Positions 17,678-27,493 are shown, counted from the first letter of the stretch. The stretch is 64,000 nt of DNA from JBGMEA01 sp963674555 (GCA_963674555.1 OY771429.1:1116001-1180000), one strand, 5' to 3'. The notes: generated by a model from the sequence alone, not told the origin. Program-made: numbers and translations.

Positions 17678-18253
17678 TTATTCCCAATCTTCAAACGCAG
17701 TCATCATTCCGCCGAATACAGCGTTGTAGAAAGCGTCATCCGCTGTGATCACCCATTCACCGTCAACCTTTGTAAGTTCTATATCGACCGTGTTCGTGAC
17801 CAAAGTTTCTTGATTGTTTTCGATACTTGTGACGAGCAATTCAAAGACTGCAGTGTTCAACTCTTCTTCCGTCATATCCGTGCCGCTGAAATACAATGCA
17901 AACACTTGCGTGATATACTCAGCCATAACGACTGACATGTCAACGTTCGTGATGTCTGCGGTAACGATCGCAGTATCACCGTCTTCTTGCGTATTTACGA
18001 TTGTATAATCCAAATTTGCGGTCAGCGCTTTCATGAGCGCATCTGTCATTTCAGCTTCTTCACTGCTCATGTCCATATCTGTCGCGCCGTAGATATCTTC
18101 CAACCCCATGTATTCTTCAAGCGCAGCAGTATCCCATGCCTTCATAGCATCAAGAAGATCGCTGACTGTTTTGTCAGGTCCCGCTGTTTGTTGACATCCG
18201 GCTATACCGAATATCATCATCACAGCCAATAAAATAACCAATATTTTTTTCAT
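17678..18253 (-). CDS. Lipoprotein of unknown function
   Basis: A 191-residue secreted lipoprotein starting at the ATG at 18253, which has AAGGAGG 10 bp upstream on the minus strand; a longer frame to 18277 has no such site. The signal peptide (MKKILVILLAVMMIFGIAGC) ends in the lipobox IAGC, with Cys20 as the lipidation site. The mature part begins QQTAGPDKTVSDLLDAMKAW and looks like the DUF4878 / NTF2-like lipoprotein type, with two similar halves containing DTAIVTADITNV and VDIELTKVDGEWVI. The family call is tentative. It is monocistronic with a strong terminator. Confidence 0.82.
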   Translation of the reverse strand: MKKILVILLAVMMIFGIAGCQQTAGPDKTVSDLLDAMKAWDTAALEEYMGLEDIYGATDMDMSSEEAEMTDALMKALTANLDYTIVNTQEDGDTAIVTADITNVDMSVVMAEYITQVFALYFSGTDMTEEELNTAVFELLVTSIENNQETLVTNTVDIELTKVDGEWVITADDAFYNAVFGGMMTAFEDWE

Positions 18254-18422
18254 AAACCGATTCCTCCTTAATTCCACTCTATTTTATCAGCAAACTGAAT
18301 AAAATACAATCTATATGTTTTTATATATCTATTTATATTGTATTATCATCTTCTTAATCGTTCCAATGTGGGACCAAAAGTACTATAATGTTAGCATATA
18401 TTTTTCAGAGGAAGTACACGGC

Positions 18423-19532
18423 ATGACAACATATCCCAACACTTATGCAATAATCGACTTAAAAAATCTTACGGATAATTTTCATAAGATCGAAGAAAAG
18501 GTCAAAGATAAAACCGTTATATGCGTTGTAAAAGCTGATGCATACGGACACGGCGCAACACGATGCGCCATGGCATTGGAAGAAAGCGGCGCACAGTATT
18601 TTGCGGTCTCATCGTTAGATGAAGCCATAGAACTGAGAGATGCAGGCATCAGAAGCCCGATCCTTATTTTGGGATATATCCCGATAGAACGTCTCGATGA
18701 ATCGCTGACTTATGATATTACATATACGATCTATTCAATGACTTTTGCAAAAGCTTTGAATAAACAAGCGCAAGAACTTCAGACCCCGGCAAAAGTACAT
18801 ATCAAAGTAAATACCGGTATGAATCGTTTAGGCTTCAAGGGACATGATAGCATACTCCAAAAAACGCGTGAGATCGTATCAATGCCCTGGCTGACCCTTG
18901 AAGGAATATTCAGTCATTACGCAGCGGCGGACGAAGCCGACCTTTCTTTTACCGAACATCAACACAAATTGTTCAGAGCGATCATAGATGAACTGATCAA
19001 AGAAAATATCCGTATTCCCATGGTGCATATGTCTAACAGTGCCGGTGCCTCTGCATATTTAAGCGATATCACAACAGCGGTACGCACAGGCATTTTACTG
19101 TACGGCATTAATCCTTCAGAGTCTATTCATGAAGACGTTGTGCCGGTTATGAATTTATATTCGACCATAGCAAATATTTCAAAGTTAGATAAAGATGAAT
19201 CAGTCAGTTATGGTCGCACCTATTTTGCAAGCGAAACAAAAAAAATAGCCGTCGTCAGTGCCGGCTATGCGGACGGATATTTCAGAAGTTTATCGAATAA
19301 AGGAGAAGTATCGATCCTTGGGCAGCGCGCAAAGATCATCGGTAATATTTGCATGGATATGTTCATGGTCGACATCACACATATCGAACATGTAGCGGTA
19401 GGCGATCAAGTGACCTTATTCGGAGACGATCCTCCTGTTACGGAACTTGCCTCTTTGATCGGAACGATACCATATGAATTGACCTGCTCTTTAAGTAAGA
19501 AACGCGTCAGAAGGATATACAAAAACATATAA
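18423..19532 (+). CDS. alr: Alanine racemase
   Basis: A PLP enzyme that makes D-alanine for peptidoglycan. The start is placed at the ATG at 18423 (GAGGAA about 8 bp upstream), giving 369 residues; the frame is open further upstream to 18315, but that adds 36 unconserved residues. The PLP lysine is K37 in VVKADAYGHG. The C-terminal catalytic tyrosine lies in SAGYADGY, and GNICMDMFMVD is the usual conserved block. A TATAAT at 18384-18389 is a likely -10. The window gives no sign whether it is the only racemase. Confidence 0.95.
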   Translation: MTTYPNTYAIIDLKNLTDNFHKIEEKVKDKTVICVVKADAYGHGATRCAMALEESGAQYFAVSSLDEAIELRDAGIRSPILILGYIPIERLDESLTYDITYTIYSMTFAKALNKQAQELQTPAKVHIKVNTGMNRLGFKGHDSILQKTREIVSMPWLTLEGIFSHYAAADEADLSFTEHQHKLFRAIIDELIKENIRIPMVHMSNSAGASAYLSDITTAVRTGILLYGINPSESIHEDVVPVMNLYSTIANISKLDKDESVSYGRTYFASETKKIAVVSAGYADGYFRSLSNKGEVSILGQRAKIIGNICMDMFMVDITHIEHVAVGDQVTLFGDDPPVTELASLIGTIPYELTCSLSKKRVRRIYKNI

Positions 19533-19540
19533 TTGATAAA

Positions 19541-20224
19541 TTAAATCAAAACTGCACTGTTTTCAGATTGGAAAGAGTAATAAGAATCCCAGCCGATGAT
19601 GATATGATCGACAACTTTGATGCCGATGATCTCACCGGCTTTTTTTAATCCTTCAGTGATCTGTATGTCCGATTTGCTCGGGTACGGGTCCCCACTCGGG
19701 TGATTATGAAGCAAAATGATCTTATATGCGTTTTTTGCGATAGCTGCTCTGAAAACTTCTCTGGCATGAACCAAAGAGGCGTTGATAATACCGACCGAAA
19801 TATCTTCAATACTGATCAAACCGTTTTTCGTATCGAGCAAAGCGGATTTGAAACACTCTTGCTTATATGTTTGCATTTCATTTTGTACCAATGCAACCAG
19901 ATCTTCCGGCTCTGAAATACAGACATGGTCTCTTTTATTACTGCAAGCGCGTTTTCCCAATTCCAATGATATTTTTATTTCGTAGGCACTTTTCTCTGAA
20001 AGCCCCTTATTTTCACGGATCAATTGCATAATAGGTATGTCACGAAGTTCGTATAATGCATGGTAACGTTTTAACAGATTTTTCGACAGAGTCAATACAT
20101 CTTTCACTTTATCCCCGTTTTTGATAATAGCTGCCAACAACTCTTCATCATACAGTGATGTGAGTCCTTCTTGTTTCATCTTGTTTTGGATCGATGTGAT
20201 GATCACACTGTCAACAGCTTGCAT
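19541..20224 (-). CDS. radC: RadC/YeeS-family JAB-domain protein
   Basis: A 227-residue RadC-family protein with a helix-hairpin-helix-like N-terminal half and a C-terminal JAB/MPN metal-binding domain. The metal motif HNHPSGDPYPSKSD is intact (HxH followed by D). The historical DNA-repair annotation of RadC is not well supported experimentally, so the role remains uncertain. It lies 30 bp downstream of maf on the same strand and is probably cotranscribed, an arrangement common in Firmicutes. Confidence 0.92.
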   Translation of the reverse strand: MQAVDSVIITSIQNKMKQEGLTSLYDEELLAAIIKNGDKVKDVLTLSKNLLKRYHALYELRDIPIMQLIRENKGLSEKSAYEIKISLELGKRACSNKRDHVCISEPEDLVALVQNEMQTYKQECFKSALLDTKNGLISIEDISVGIINASLVHAREVFRAAIAKNAYKIILLHNHPSGDPYPSKSDIQITEGLKKAGEIIGIKVVDHIIIGWDSYYSFQSENSAVLI

Positions 20225-20254
20225 ACCTTTATCCCAAATTCTATTTATTATCGG

Positions 20255-20842
20255 CTATTTCCAATCAAACACAAAACCGAAATCATCTCTGAGTGCCCGA
20301 TAAATACTGCTCATCGGAAATCCCATGATATTGTAATAACATCCTTCGATCGAACTGACGAATGATCCAGCTATGCCTTGTATGCCGTATGCCCCTGCTT
20401 TATCATACGGTTCGTTCGTATTACAGTAAGCTTCTATTTCTTCTTCACTCAACCGAATAAAAGTTACATTTGATCGCTCATTGAATACAGATTTTTTCGT
20501 ATCGGAGATCAACGCGACTCCGCTGATAACGCGGTGCGTTTCTGCTGAAAAACTTTGTATCATTTTTATCGCGTCTTCTTTGTCTTTTGGTTTTGTCAAT
20601 ACTTTACCGTTATGCACAACGATCGTATCTACACCTAGCACAATACACTCTGTTTTATCGGCAAGTTTTGAGAATACGGCTTCGGCTTTTTTAAGCGCAA
20701 CAGCCATCACATTATCTTCGACAGTACACATAGTGTCAAATGTCTCATCGACCTCTTCAGAATATATACGATATTTAACGCCTAATCTTTCGACAAGTTC
20801 AATACGCCTCGGTGATTTTGAAGCCAATATCAATTCTTTCAT
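20255..20842 (-). CDS. maf: Maf-family nucleoside triphosphate pyrophosphatase
   Basis: A 195-residue Maf protein. The family hydrolyses non-canonical or selected NTPs (dTTP, UTP and modified pyrimidines in the YhdE-type branch) and affects septum formation when overexpressed. The N-terminal motif LASKSPRRIELVERLG is diagnostic. The catalytic GVDTIVV segment is near residue 70, and YGIQGIAGSFVSSIEGCYYN near the C-terminus is well conserved. First gene of a maf-radC unit. Confidence 0.94.
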   Translation of the reverse strand: MKELILASKSPRRIELVERLGVKYRIYSEEVDETFDTMCTVEDNVMAVALKKAEAVFSKLADKTECIVLGVDTIVVHNGKVLTKPKDKEDAIKMIQSFSAETHRVISGVALISDTKKSVFNERSNVTFIRLSEEEIEAYCNTNEPYDKAGAYGIQGIAGSFVSSIEGCYYNIMGFPMSSIYRALRDDFGFVFDWK

Positions 20843-21003
20843 GATTATTTATTCTCCGTTTCTTCAGATCAGTCCTTTATTATTATAATATGTTTTTTTA
20901 CAATAAAACAAACAATCGTTAAAAACTTGAAATACAAAGTTATTGCACGTATACTTGTTATGGTTTTATAATGTAAAATTCAGAATAATATTAGGAGAAA
21001 AAC

Positions 21004-21672
21004 ATGGATTTGAAAGATAAAAAATTTGTCGCTTCCTTCAGCGGGGGTAAAGACGGCATGCTGAGTTTGTATCGCGCAATAAAAAAAGGCATGCAACCGG
21101 TAATGCTGATCACATCCTATAATACGCAAACAGAGCGTTCTTGGTTTCACTATATTGCAAAAGATCTGTTTGAAGCTGTGTCCGCTTCTTTGAATATACC
21201 GATCCTATTCGCCCCGAGCGAAGGCGACGGCGAAAACTACGCTAAAAGTCTGGAAGATGCATTGCTTCAGGCAAAAAAAGCCGGCGCGGAAATAGCGGTA
21301 TTCGGAGATATCGATATCCAACGCCACCATGATTGGTGTACAGAGCGATGCGCGGATGTCGTAATCGAACCGTATTTTCCTTTGTGGCAAGAGAACAGAG
21401 ACACATTGGTAAATGAATTCTTGGACGATGGGTTTGAAGCAGTGATCAATATCGTGGATACGAATTATCTGCCTAAAGAGTTTGCCGGAAAGATTTTAAA
21501 CAAACAAACCGTTGAACAGATCAAAGCGGAAGGTGCTGATGCTTGCGGAGAAAACGGTGAATATCATACATTTGTTTTTAACGGTCCGATATTTGAGAAT
21601 AAAGTAGAGTATAGTATTCAACCCCAGATCGATCTTGAACAATATATCATCCTGCCTTTGGATCCGAAATAA
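21004..21672 (+). CDS. Diphthamide synthetase-like PP-loop ATPase (DUF71/COG2102)
   Basis: A 222-residue member of the ATP_bind_4 family (COG2102), related to eukaryotic Dph6 diphthine-ammonia ligase. The PP-loop SFSGGKDGMLSLYRA is at residues 12-26, and the second conserved block CGENGEYHTFVFNGP is near residue 180. Bacteria do not make diphthamide, so the substrate is different and unknown. Related genes have been noted near cobalamin transport genes in some bacteria, but here the neighbours give no clue. Monocistronic, with an SD (AGGAG) before the ATG at 21004 and a terminator behind. Confidence 0.85.
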   Translation: MDLKDKKFVASFSGGKDGMLSLYRAIKKGMQPVMLITSYNTQTERSWFHYIAKDLFEAVSASLNIPILFAPSEGDGENYAKSLEDALLQAKKAGAEIAVFGDIDIQRHHDWCTERCADVVIEPYFPLWQENRDTLVNEFLDDGFEAVINIVDTNYLPKEFAGKILNKQTVEQIKAEGADACGENGEYHTFVFNGPIFENKVEYSIQPQIDLEQYIILPLDPK

Positions 21673-21690
21673 GCGAGGCTGTAGTAAAAT

Positions 21691-21725
21691 AAAAAAGCAT
21701 ATGCAATTTTGCATATGCTTTAACT
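21691..21725 (+). terminator. Bidirectional terminator
   Basis: AAAGCATATGCAA and its complement form a perfect stem around a short TT-rich loop, with flanking A and T runs, between convergent genes. Confidence 0.85.
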
Positions 21726-22535
21726 TTATTTCTTATTGATACGGTCACATTTTTGTTCCGCTTTTTTTAACGCCTCAATTATACTATGGCGAAAGCCCGT
21801 TTCTTCCAGTGACGCGATCATATCGATCGTTGCGCCTCCGGGGGAACAAACTCTGTCTTTTAATACGCCCGGTTGCAATTGCGAATCCAATACCATTTTC
21901 GCACCACCCAACACAGCTTGCGATACGATTTGGTATGCGTCTTTTCTGTGCATGCCCATAGAGACCGCGGCGTCTGCCATTGCTTCGATCAAGACGAAGA
22001 TCATCGCAGGAGAAGACGATGCACATGCCGTAAACGCATTGATATATTGTTCATTCATGATCACGGTCTTTCCGAATGATGAAGCAATCGATAATATCTC
22101 ATCCATTTCGTATTCACTGAGAAGATCAGTTTCACAGATCATACTCATCCCTTCACCGACTGTGATCGGAATATTCGGCATGATACGAACGATCTTAGTG
22201 CCTTGATTGAAATGTGCGCTCAATTCTTTTACGGATACGCCGGCAGCAACACTAACGATAACGGCGTCTTTTGACATTTGATCTTTGATCTGCTCACTGA
22301 CAAGCGCCGAGAGTTTCGGTTCCACACACAAGAAAATGATATCGCCCCATAAGGCCGCTTCTGTATTATCCGTTGTAGTATGTATGTTCACCTTATCGGT
22401 TATTGCTTTGAGTCGCGTTTCGTCTTTATCCGACGCCATGATCAAAGGCGCTTTTTTACTGTCTTTATGTATGATACCTTTTATCATTGCCGAAGCAATG
22501 TTTCCGCATCCTATAAATGCAATTTTTCTATCCAT
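21726..22535 (-). CDS. proC: Pyrroline-5-carboxylate reductase
   Basis: Catalyses the last step of proline synthesis, reducing P5C with NAD(P)H. The chosen start at 22535 (MDRKIAFIGCGNIASAMIKG) has AAAAGGAG immediately upstream; an upstream in-frame start at 22574 adds 13 unlikely residues. The protein is 269 residues, with a Rossmann GCGNIASAM motif at 8-16 and the C-terminal signature PGGATIDMIASLEE. No proA/proB is nearby; P5C may come from ornithine or glutamate elsewhere. Confidence 0.94.
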   Translation of the reverse strand: MDRKIAFIGCGNIASAMIKGIIHKDSKKAPLIMASDKDETRLKAITDKVNIHTTTDNTEAALWGDIIFLCVEPKLSALVSEQIKDQMSKDAVIVSVAAGVSVKELSAHFNQGTKIVRIMPNIPITVGEGMSMICETDLLSEYEMDEILSIASSFGKTVIMNEQYINAFTACASSSPAMIFVLIEAMADAAVSMGMHRKDAYQIVSQAVLGGAKMVLDSQLQPGVLKDRVCSPGGATIDMIASLEETGFRHSIIEALKKAEQKCDRINKK

Positions 22536-22639
22536 GATTTTCTCCTTTTCTACGCAGCGATTCATCGATCGCATTCAGTGCAATAAAGCATAATATCGTT
22601 TTATGAAGAAGATATTTTACTAAACATAAAGTTGCTTCT

Positions 22640-22668
22640 ATGGTAAAGTATACGACCTGTTTTGTCAA
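22640..22668 (-). promoter_or_regulatory. Sigma-A promoter of proC
   Basis: On the minus strand TTGACA (22663-22668), 17-bp spacer and TACCAT (22640-22645) lie about 105 bp upstream of the proC start. Confidence 0.65.
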
Positions 22669-22791
22669 TCGGTTTTCAGTTCTTCTGAGATTCAATGTAA
22701 AGCAAAATTATGAATTTTTCATTAATGTTTTAGATACAAACCTACACATAGTGTATAATAATTTACAAGAAAGTATAGTTAGGTGATGGGT

Positions 22792-23493
22792 ATGAGTGAA
22801 AGAATTTTGATCGTAGACGATGAAGAAAGCATCTGCGATCTATTGAGAACCGAATTGGAATTGGAGTCCTATGAGTGCGCTGTTGCATACGATGGGCCTT
22901 CTTCTTTAGATTTATTTGATACGTTTAAACCGAATCTGATCTTATTGGATTTGATGCTGCCGGGCATGAGCGGAACTGAAGTCTGCAAAACGATATCGGC
23001 TTATTCGGATATCCCGATCATCATGCTTACCGCAAAATCCGAAACACCCGACAAGATCGATGGATTGGAAAACGGAGCGGATGATTATATTACAAAACCG
23101 TTTGATACAAGAGAACTGCTTGCGCGAATAAAAGCTTTATTGCGCAGATATAATTCATTACACACCAATACAAAGAAAAAAGAATTAAAAAACAAGGAGC
23201 TTACTGTTTTTCCGGAATCACAATCCGCATATATCCATGATAACGAATTAAAGTTGACCGCAACGGAGTTTGATGTACTGTTATTGTTCATCGCAAATAA
23301 AGATAAAGTCTTTTCCAGAGAAGTCCTTTCGAAAGAATTGGGCATGGATGATTTCCAACTCGATACGCGGGCTATCGATATGCATATACAACGCATACGC
23401 AAAAAAATTGATGCATTTACAAAAACAAAGTATATAGAAACGGTATTCGGGATCGGTTATAAAATGAGGGATCTGGATGAAACTGAAGTTTAA
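22792..23493 (+). CDS. OmpR-family response regulator (WalR/PhoB-like)
   Basis: A 233-residue regulator. Three in-frame starts (GTG 22783, ATG 22786, ATG 22792) are possible; ATG 22792 is best placed behind AGGTGA (22781-22786). The receiver domain has IVDDEE at 7-12, phospho-acceptor D53 (LLDLMLPG) and the TKPF lysine. The C-terminal winged helix ends with ETVFGIGYKMRD. A histidine kinase overlaps the 3' end by 17 bp and a lipoprotein follows, giving a three-gene signalling operon. Confidence 0.94.
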   Translation: MSERILIVDDEESICDLLRTELELESYECAVAYDGPSSLDLFDTFKPNLILLDLMLPGMSGTEVCKTISAYSDIPIIMLTAKSETPDKIDGLENGADDYITKPFDTRELLARIKALLRRYNSLHTNTKKKELKNKELTVFPESQSAYIHDNELKLTATEFDVLLLFIANKDKVFSREVLSKELGMDDFQLDTRAIDMHIQRIRKKIDAFTKTKYIETVFGIGYKMRDLDETEV

Positions 23494-25264
23494 AACAAGA
23501 TTTATTCTAACGAATATCGCTATTTCAGCCGCCATGATCGCTTTGATAGGCGCGATCGTCATCGAAGGAATATTAGCATACTCGATCAATAATTACGTTT
23601 CAAACCTTTCTTCCACAGCTAACGAAGCTTCCATTCTGATCAACCAATCGATCCTTTCAACGCAGATATCGGATCAAGAAGAAACACTCTATCAATCGGG
23701 TGGGACTTTTTATGCGCAAGAAATAGCTAAAATCTATTCCATACAGGTCATGCTTTTCGATACGGATATCAATCTGATCGGAACGACGTTTGAAGATGCT
23801 GATACACAGTCTTACGTTTCTTACGCGAGCACGGTCATGGAATCCAATAAACAGTCTTATTTATATACCGAGATCAACAGTACCAATTATGTGATATTAT
23901 TTTCACCGATCGTGATCAACGATAAGACTGTAGGGATTTGCGCACTTTTCACATCAACTTCTGCGACCGATCAATTGGTTTACAGGACGTTATTCCTATT
24001 TATTTACGCTACTTTAGGGGTCAGTGCCGTTCTGGCCGCTGTATATACATACACATATGCCAGGATGCTCAAACCGATCAATCAACTTGTGGATTATACA
24101 AAGGATATCGCTGAAGGAAAAACCTTAAACTTACCGGATATCAATTATAAGTCTGAAGATGAAATAAAAGATCTGATCGAAAGTAATGTTTCGATGGTAG
24201 AACAAATAAACGAAAAGATCGAAGAAACCAATTACGAAAAAGAAAAACTATCGGCGGTCATTGCATCCATGCAAGATGCCGTATTGGCAGTGAATTTAAG
24301 TAACGAGGTTATGATCAGTAACGCGAAATTGGATGAATACTTCTCGGTAGATTCGGGACATTTATCTTTCATCCCGCATATTCAAGAGACGATCGCTAAT
24401 GTGGCTGCTTCGCGCGAAAATGTATCTTATGAATTTGAATTCAACGATAAATACTTCTTGATGAACGGCAATTTGATCGAATCAGAAAGTAAAGAAGACG
24501 GCGTTCTGATCGTGATCAAGGATATAACCGCTGAGAAAAAAATCGAAGAAGAACAAAACAAGTTCATCAGTAGTGTATCCCACGAATTGAGGACTCCTTT
24601 GACAACGATCATAGGTTATATCGATATGCTGCTCAGACGCGGCACGAAGGATGAACAGTTGACCGACAAGGCCTTAAACACCGCAAAAAAAGAATCACAA
24701 CGTCTTTTGCGGCTGGTCAATGATCTATTGAATATCAATCGATATCATAATGTCGATTTTGACTTCGTGTTTAAAGATATTGATCCGAATGCATTGATAG
24801 AAGAAGCCGTAACTGAAATGAATATAAAGAGAAACACACACAAAAATGAAGTGATCTATACGTCTATCGAACTTCCGCATATTCAAGGAGATTACGATCG
24901 ACTGAAACAAGTTCTTTTGAATGTGATCGACAATGCGATCAAATACTCCAATGAAGAAGATATCGTTAAAGTGACCGCTACCTATGACGAAAAAGATCTT
25001 GAGATCACTGTGCGGGATTTCGGGGAAGGCATCCCGGAGGATATGCAAGAAAAAGTTTTTGAAACTTTTTATCGTGTCGAAGAAGACAGAAGCAGACTGC
25101 GCGGCGGGTTTGGGCTTGGGCTATCGATCGTCAAAAATATCATAGAAAAACATAACGGGACAGTTCGTATTGAGAGCATACCGCAAGAAGGTACTTTAGT
25201 GGTCATCACGCTTCCGTTACCTTTAAATGATGACAAAGGAGTTGATTCGTATGAAGAAATATAG
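23477..25264 (+). CDS. Sensor histidine kinase with PAS domain (WalK/PhoR-like layout)
   Basis: A 595-residue kinase. TM1 is about 9-33, followed by a roughly 135-residue extracytoplasmic sensor, TM2 (about 170-193), HAMP (about 194-246), PAS (about 255-355), HisKA with H369 (SSVSHELRTP) and HATPase_c with N-box VIDNAIKYSN and G-boxes DFGEGIPE and GFGLGLSIV. This domain order is that of WalK/PhoR-type kinases, but no walH/walI homologues flank it. It overlaps both the regulator gene and the downstream lipoprotein gene. Confidence 0.93.
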   Translation: MKLKFKTRFILTNIAISAAMIALIGAIVIEGILAYSINNYVSNLSSTANEASILINQSILSTQISDQEETLYQSGGTFYAQEIAKIYSIQVMLFDTDINLIGTTFEDADTQSYVSYASTVMESNKQSYLYTEINSTNYVILFSPIVINDKTVGICALFTSTSATDQLVYRTLFLFIYATLGVSAVLAAVYTYTYARMLKPINQLVDYTKDIAEGKTLNLPDINYKSEDEIKDLIESNVSMVEQINEKIEETNYEKEKLSAVIASMQDAVLAVNLSNEVMISNAKLDEYFSVDSGHLSFIPHIQETIANVAASRENVSYEFEFNDKYFLMNGNLIESESKEDGVLIVIKDITAEKKIEEEQNKFISSVSHELRTPLTTIIGYIDMLLRRGTKDEQLTDKALNTAKKESQRLLRLVNDLLNINRYHNVDFDFVFKDIDPNALIEEAVTEMNIKRNTHKNEVIYTSIELPHIQGDYDRLKQVLLNVIDNAIKYSNEEDIVKVTATYDEKDLEITVRDFGEGIPEDMQEKVFETFYRVEEDRSRLRGGFGLGLSIVKNIIEKHNGTVRIESIPQEGTLVVITLPLPLNDDKGVDSYEEI

Positions 25265-26354
25265 TATAACGATACTCATACTCATCTGTTTTTTGCTCCT
25301 TAGCGGCTGCAGTTCATTCTTCATACAGAAGGACCAGTTAATTGAGATAGACTCCAATGTAGTTGACGATCCGTCCGAAGGGATAACGGCCAATGTACAG
25401 ATCAATACATACAGTGATTTGTTTAACGGAACCATATTGGCTTATGATTCCGAACATGCTTTAGCTGTTCTTACAAATACATTCACCGGTCAAGACGGAA
25501 CGAATTCCGAATTATCTGTTTATGAAGACGGAAGGATCTCACAATTATTTACAAGCGCGGGAACCTACAGTGAAGCGAAGATCGACTTATCTACGGATGA
25601 TATTTATTTTAAAGAAAAAAATACCGAGAATAATACATCGGCACTCTATTGGACGACTAAAGACGGTGAAAATGTCGTGCGTCTTACGGATGATATTTAC
25701 GAAAAATACATCGCATGGAATCTTACGAGAGACGGATTTTTGATTTACGTTGATGATGAAAACCATGTGATATTGGGAAATAAAGACGAGCAAGTTGATA
25801 TCTACACCTTGCCGACGAGTTATACCGTTAAAAAAATTGCTTATAACTTCAGAGAAAATTTCATCTTAGTACTGGCATCAACTTCTCAGACTACGAATGT
25901 ATTGTATCGCCAGAACTTAAACGAAGAACTATCTTTAACGGCTATCGATATCAACGTCAGTGATTTTGTGATGTCTGCCGATAAAAAGATGACAGCATAT
26001 ATCAAAACCGCTTCAAGCAAGGAAGATCAACTTTATATTTATGATCATGACGCTTTGCTGAGAAAATATGTTTGTACGAACTACATCGAAAAACTCAGCT
26101 TCAGTCCAAACGGAAATTATATTGCCTTTGCCACCAAAACAACGGAAGATATCCCAACACAATCGATTTGGCTTGTGAAGTATAATCACGATATACCCGT
26201 TCAGTTGACCGCAAATACAAAACTGTCAGGCAATATCTACTGGACCGAAGACGAATCAGGTATCCTGTTTACCACGAATGTGACGACTGCAAATCAAACG
26301 GATACCGCACCGAATTATATGACTTATTTGTTAAAATTTACATTTGCATATTAA
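25251..26354 (+). CDS. Lipoprotein with TolB/WD40-like beta-propeller repeats
   Basis: A 367-residue lipoprotein starting at ATG 25251 (AAAGGAG upstream; a longer frame from 25227 has no extra support). The signal peptide MKKYSITILILICFLLLSGC has the lipobox LSGC with Cys20. The mature protein has repeated beta-strand motifs such as KLSFSPNGNYIAFATKTTED and GNIYWTEDESGILFTTN, typical of TolB/DPP-IV-like propeller blades. The gene start overlaps the kinase end by 14 bp, so the product may modulate or be sensed by that kinase at the membrane surface. This role is inference. Confidence 0.82.
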   Translation: MKKYSITILILICFLLLSGCSSFFIQKDQLIEIDSNVVDDPSEGITANVQINTYSDLFNGTILAYDSEHALAVLTNTFTGQDGTNSELSVYEDGRISQLFTSAGTYSEAKIDLSTDDIYFKEKNTENNTSALYWTTKDGENVVRLTDDIYEKYIAWNLTRDGFLIYVDDENHVILGNKDEQVDIYTLPTSYTVKKIAYNFRENFILVLASTSQTTNVLYRQNLNEELSLTAIDINVSDFVMSADKKMTAYIKTASSKEDQLYIYDHDALLRKYVCTNYIEKLSFSPNGNYIAFATKTTEDIPTQSIWLVKYNHDIPVQLTANTKLSGNIYWTEDESGILFTTNVTTANQTDTAPNYMTYLLKFTFAY

Positions 26355-26375
26355 GGACGTAACAAAGGAGAAAAC

Positions 26376-26825
26376 ATGCGCGCTGTTATTCAGAGAGTTT
26401 CAAAAGCATCCGTCAGCGTTGAAAACAGTATTGTAGGTAAGATCGATCAAGGGTTTTGTATTTTGATCGGTTTTAATAAAGACGACGATATAGAAGATAT
26501 CAACTATATCATAAATAAAATATTAAAGCTTCGTGTTTTTGAAGATGGTGAAGGAAAAATGAATCTGTGTATCAATGATATACAAGGACAGATCTTATTG
26601 ATCAGTCAGTTCACTTTATATGCGGACGCGCGAAAAGGAAATCGTCCGTCATTCACTTCAGCTGCGACATATGAAGATGGCGAAAGATTGTACGAACTTA
26701 CAAAAGATAAGTTCAGATCAGCTCTGATATCTTTTGAAGAGGGACAGTACGGCGCTGACATGTCAGTCGAGATACACAATGACGGACCGGTAACGATATT
26801 GCTGGATTCCAAAAAAGAATTTTGA
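26376..26825 (+). CDS. dtd: D-aminoacyl-tRNA deacylase
   Basis: Proofreads D-aminoacyl-tRNA and mischarged glycyl-tRNA-Ala. The 149-residue length is standard. Signature motifs MRAVIQRVSKASV (N-terminus), the SQFTLYAD active-site motif near residue 78 and the GPVTILLDS C-terminal Gly-cisPro motif region are present. AAAGGAG precedes the ATG. The MBL hydrolase gene follows within 20 bp. In many Firmicutes dtd follows relA, but relA is not present here. Confidence 0.95.
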   Translation: MRAVIQRVSKASVSVENSIVGKIDQGFCILIGFNKDDDIEDINYIINKILKLRVFEDGEGKMNLCINDIQGQILLISQFTLYADARKGNRPSFTSAATYEDGERLYELTKDKFRSALISFEEGQYGADMSVEIHNDGPVTILLDSKKEF

Positions 26826-26842
26826 TTTATAAAGGGGTTATT

Positions 26843-27463
26843 ATGGATATCAAACAGTTTTCGATAGGTGCGCTCATGACAAATTGCTATGTGCTTTCAG
26901 ACAACGGCGAAGCGGTACTGATCGATGCCGCGATCTATGATCAAGAGATCGCTAAATACATCAGAGAAAATAATTTAACACTTAAAACCATTTTGTTAAC
27001 GCACGGACATTTTGACCACACGTTTGGCGCGCAACAATTTGCGGATGAATTTAATGCACCGATCGCGATCGGGTATAAAGATATCGATGCGTTGGACGAT
27101 CCGAGCTTAAGCGGAGCTGTCTTTTTCGGCATCAGTAAAATGAATAAGATCGAAGAGTGCGCTCCTTTATATGAAGATGATATTATACGAGTCGGAGATA
27201 TACAACTGAAAGTTCTTGAAACACCGGGACATACGATCGGCGGTGTGAGTTATTACACCGAGGGACATCTGTTCAGCGGAGACACTTTGTTTGAGCGATC
27301 GGTCGGAAGGACAGACCTTGAAAACGGAAGTTATGAACAAATCGCTACAAGTATCAAAACAAAACTATATACACTGCCAGATGACACAAAGGTATATCCC
27401 GGTCACGGAGGACTGACTTCGATCGGATATGAAAAAGCAAATAACCCGTATGTACCGGGTTAA
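26843..27463 (+). CDS. MBL-fold metallohydrolase (glyoxalase II-like)
   Basis: A 206-residue metallo-beta-lactamase-fold hydrolase. The start is set at ATG 26843, with AAAGGGG 5 bp upstream; a TTG at 26822 is less likely. The zinc motif THGHFDHTFG is near residue 53, and later ligands are seen in TPGHTIGG, SGDTLFE and YPGHGG. It resembles the YcbL/YqgX group of small glyoxalase II-like thioester hydrolases. The dtd-MBL-hemZ order is common in Clostridia. Confidence 0.9.
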   Translation: MDIKQFSIGALMTNCYVLSDNGEAVLIDAAIYDQEIAKYIRENNLTLKTILLTHGHFDHTFGAQQFADEFNAPIAIGYKDIDALDDPSLSGAVFFGISKMNKIEECAPLYEDDIIRVGDIQLKVLETPGHTIGGVSYYTEGHLFSGDTLFERSVGRTDLENGSYEQIATSIKTKLYTLPDDTKVYPGHGGLTSIGYEKANNPYVPG

Positions 27464-27493
27464 AATATACACTTTATTTTAAGAGGAACATAA

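Noticed and set aside
21004..21672. Diphthamide synthesis
   Set aside because: Bacteria lack diphthamide, so only the PP-loop family relationship is kept.
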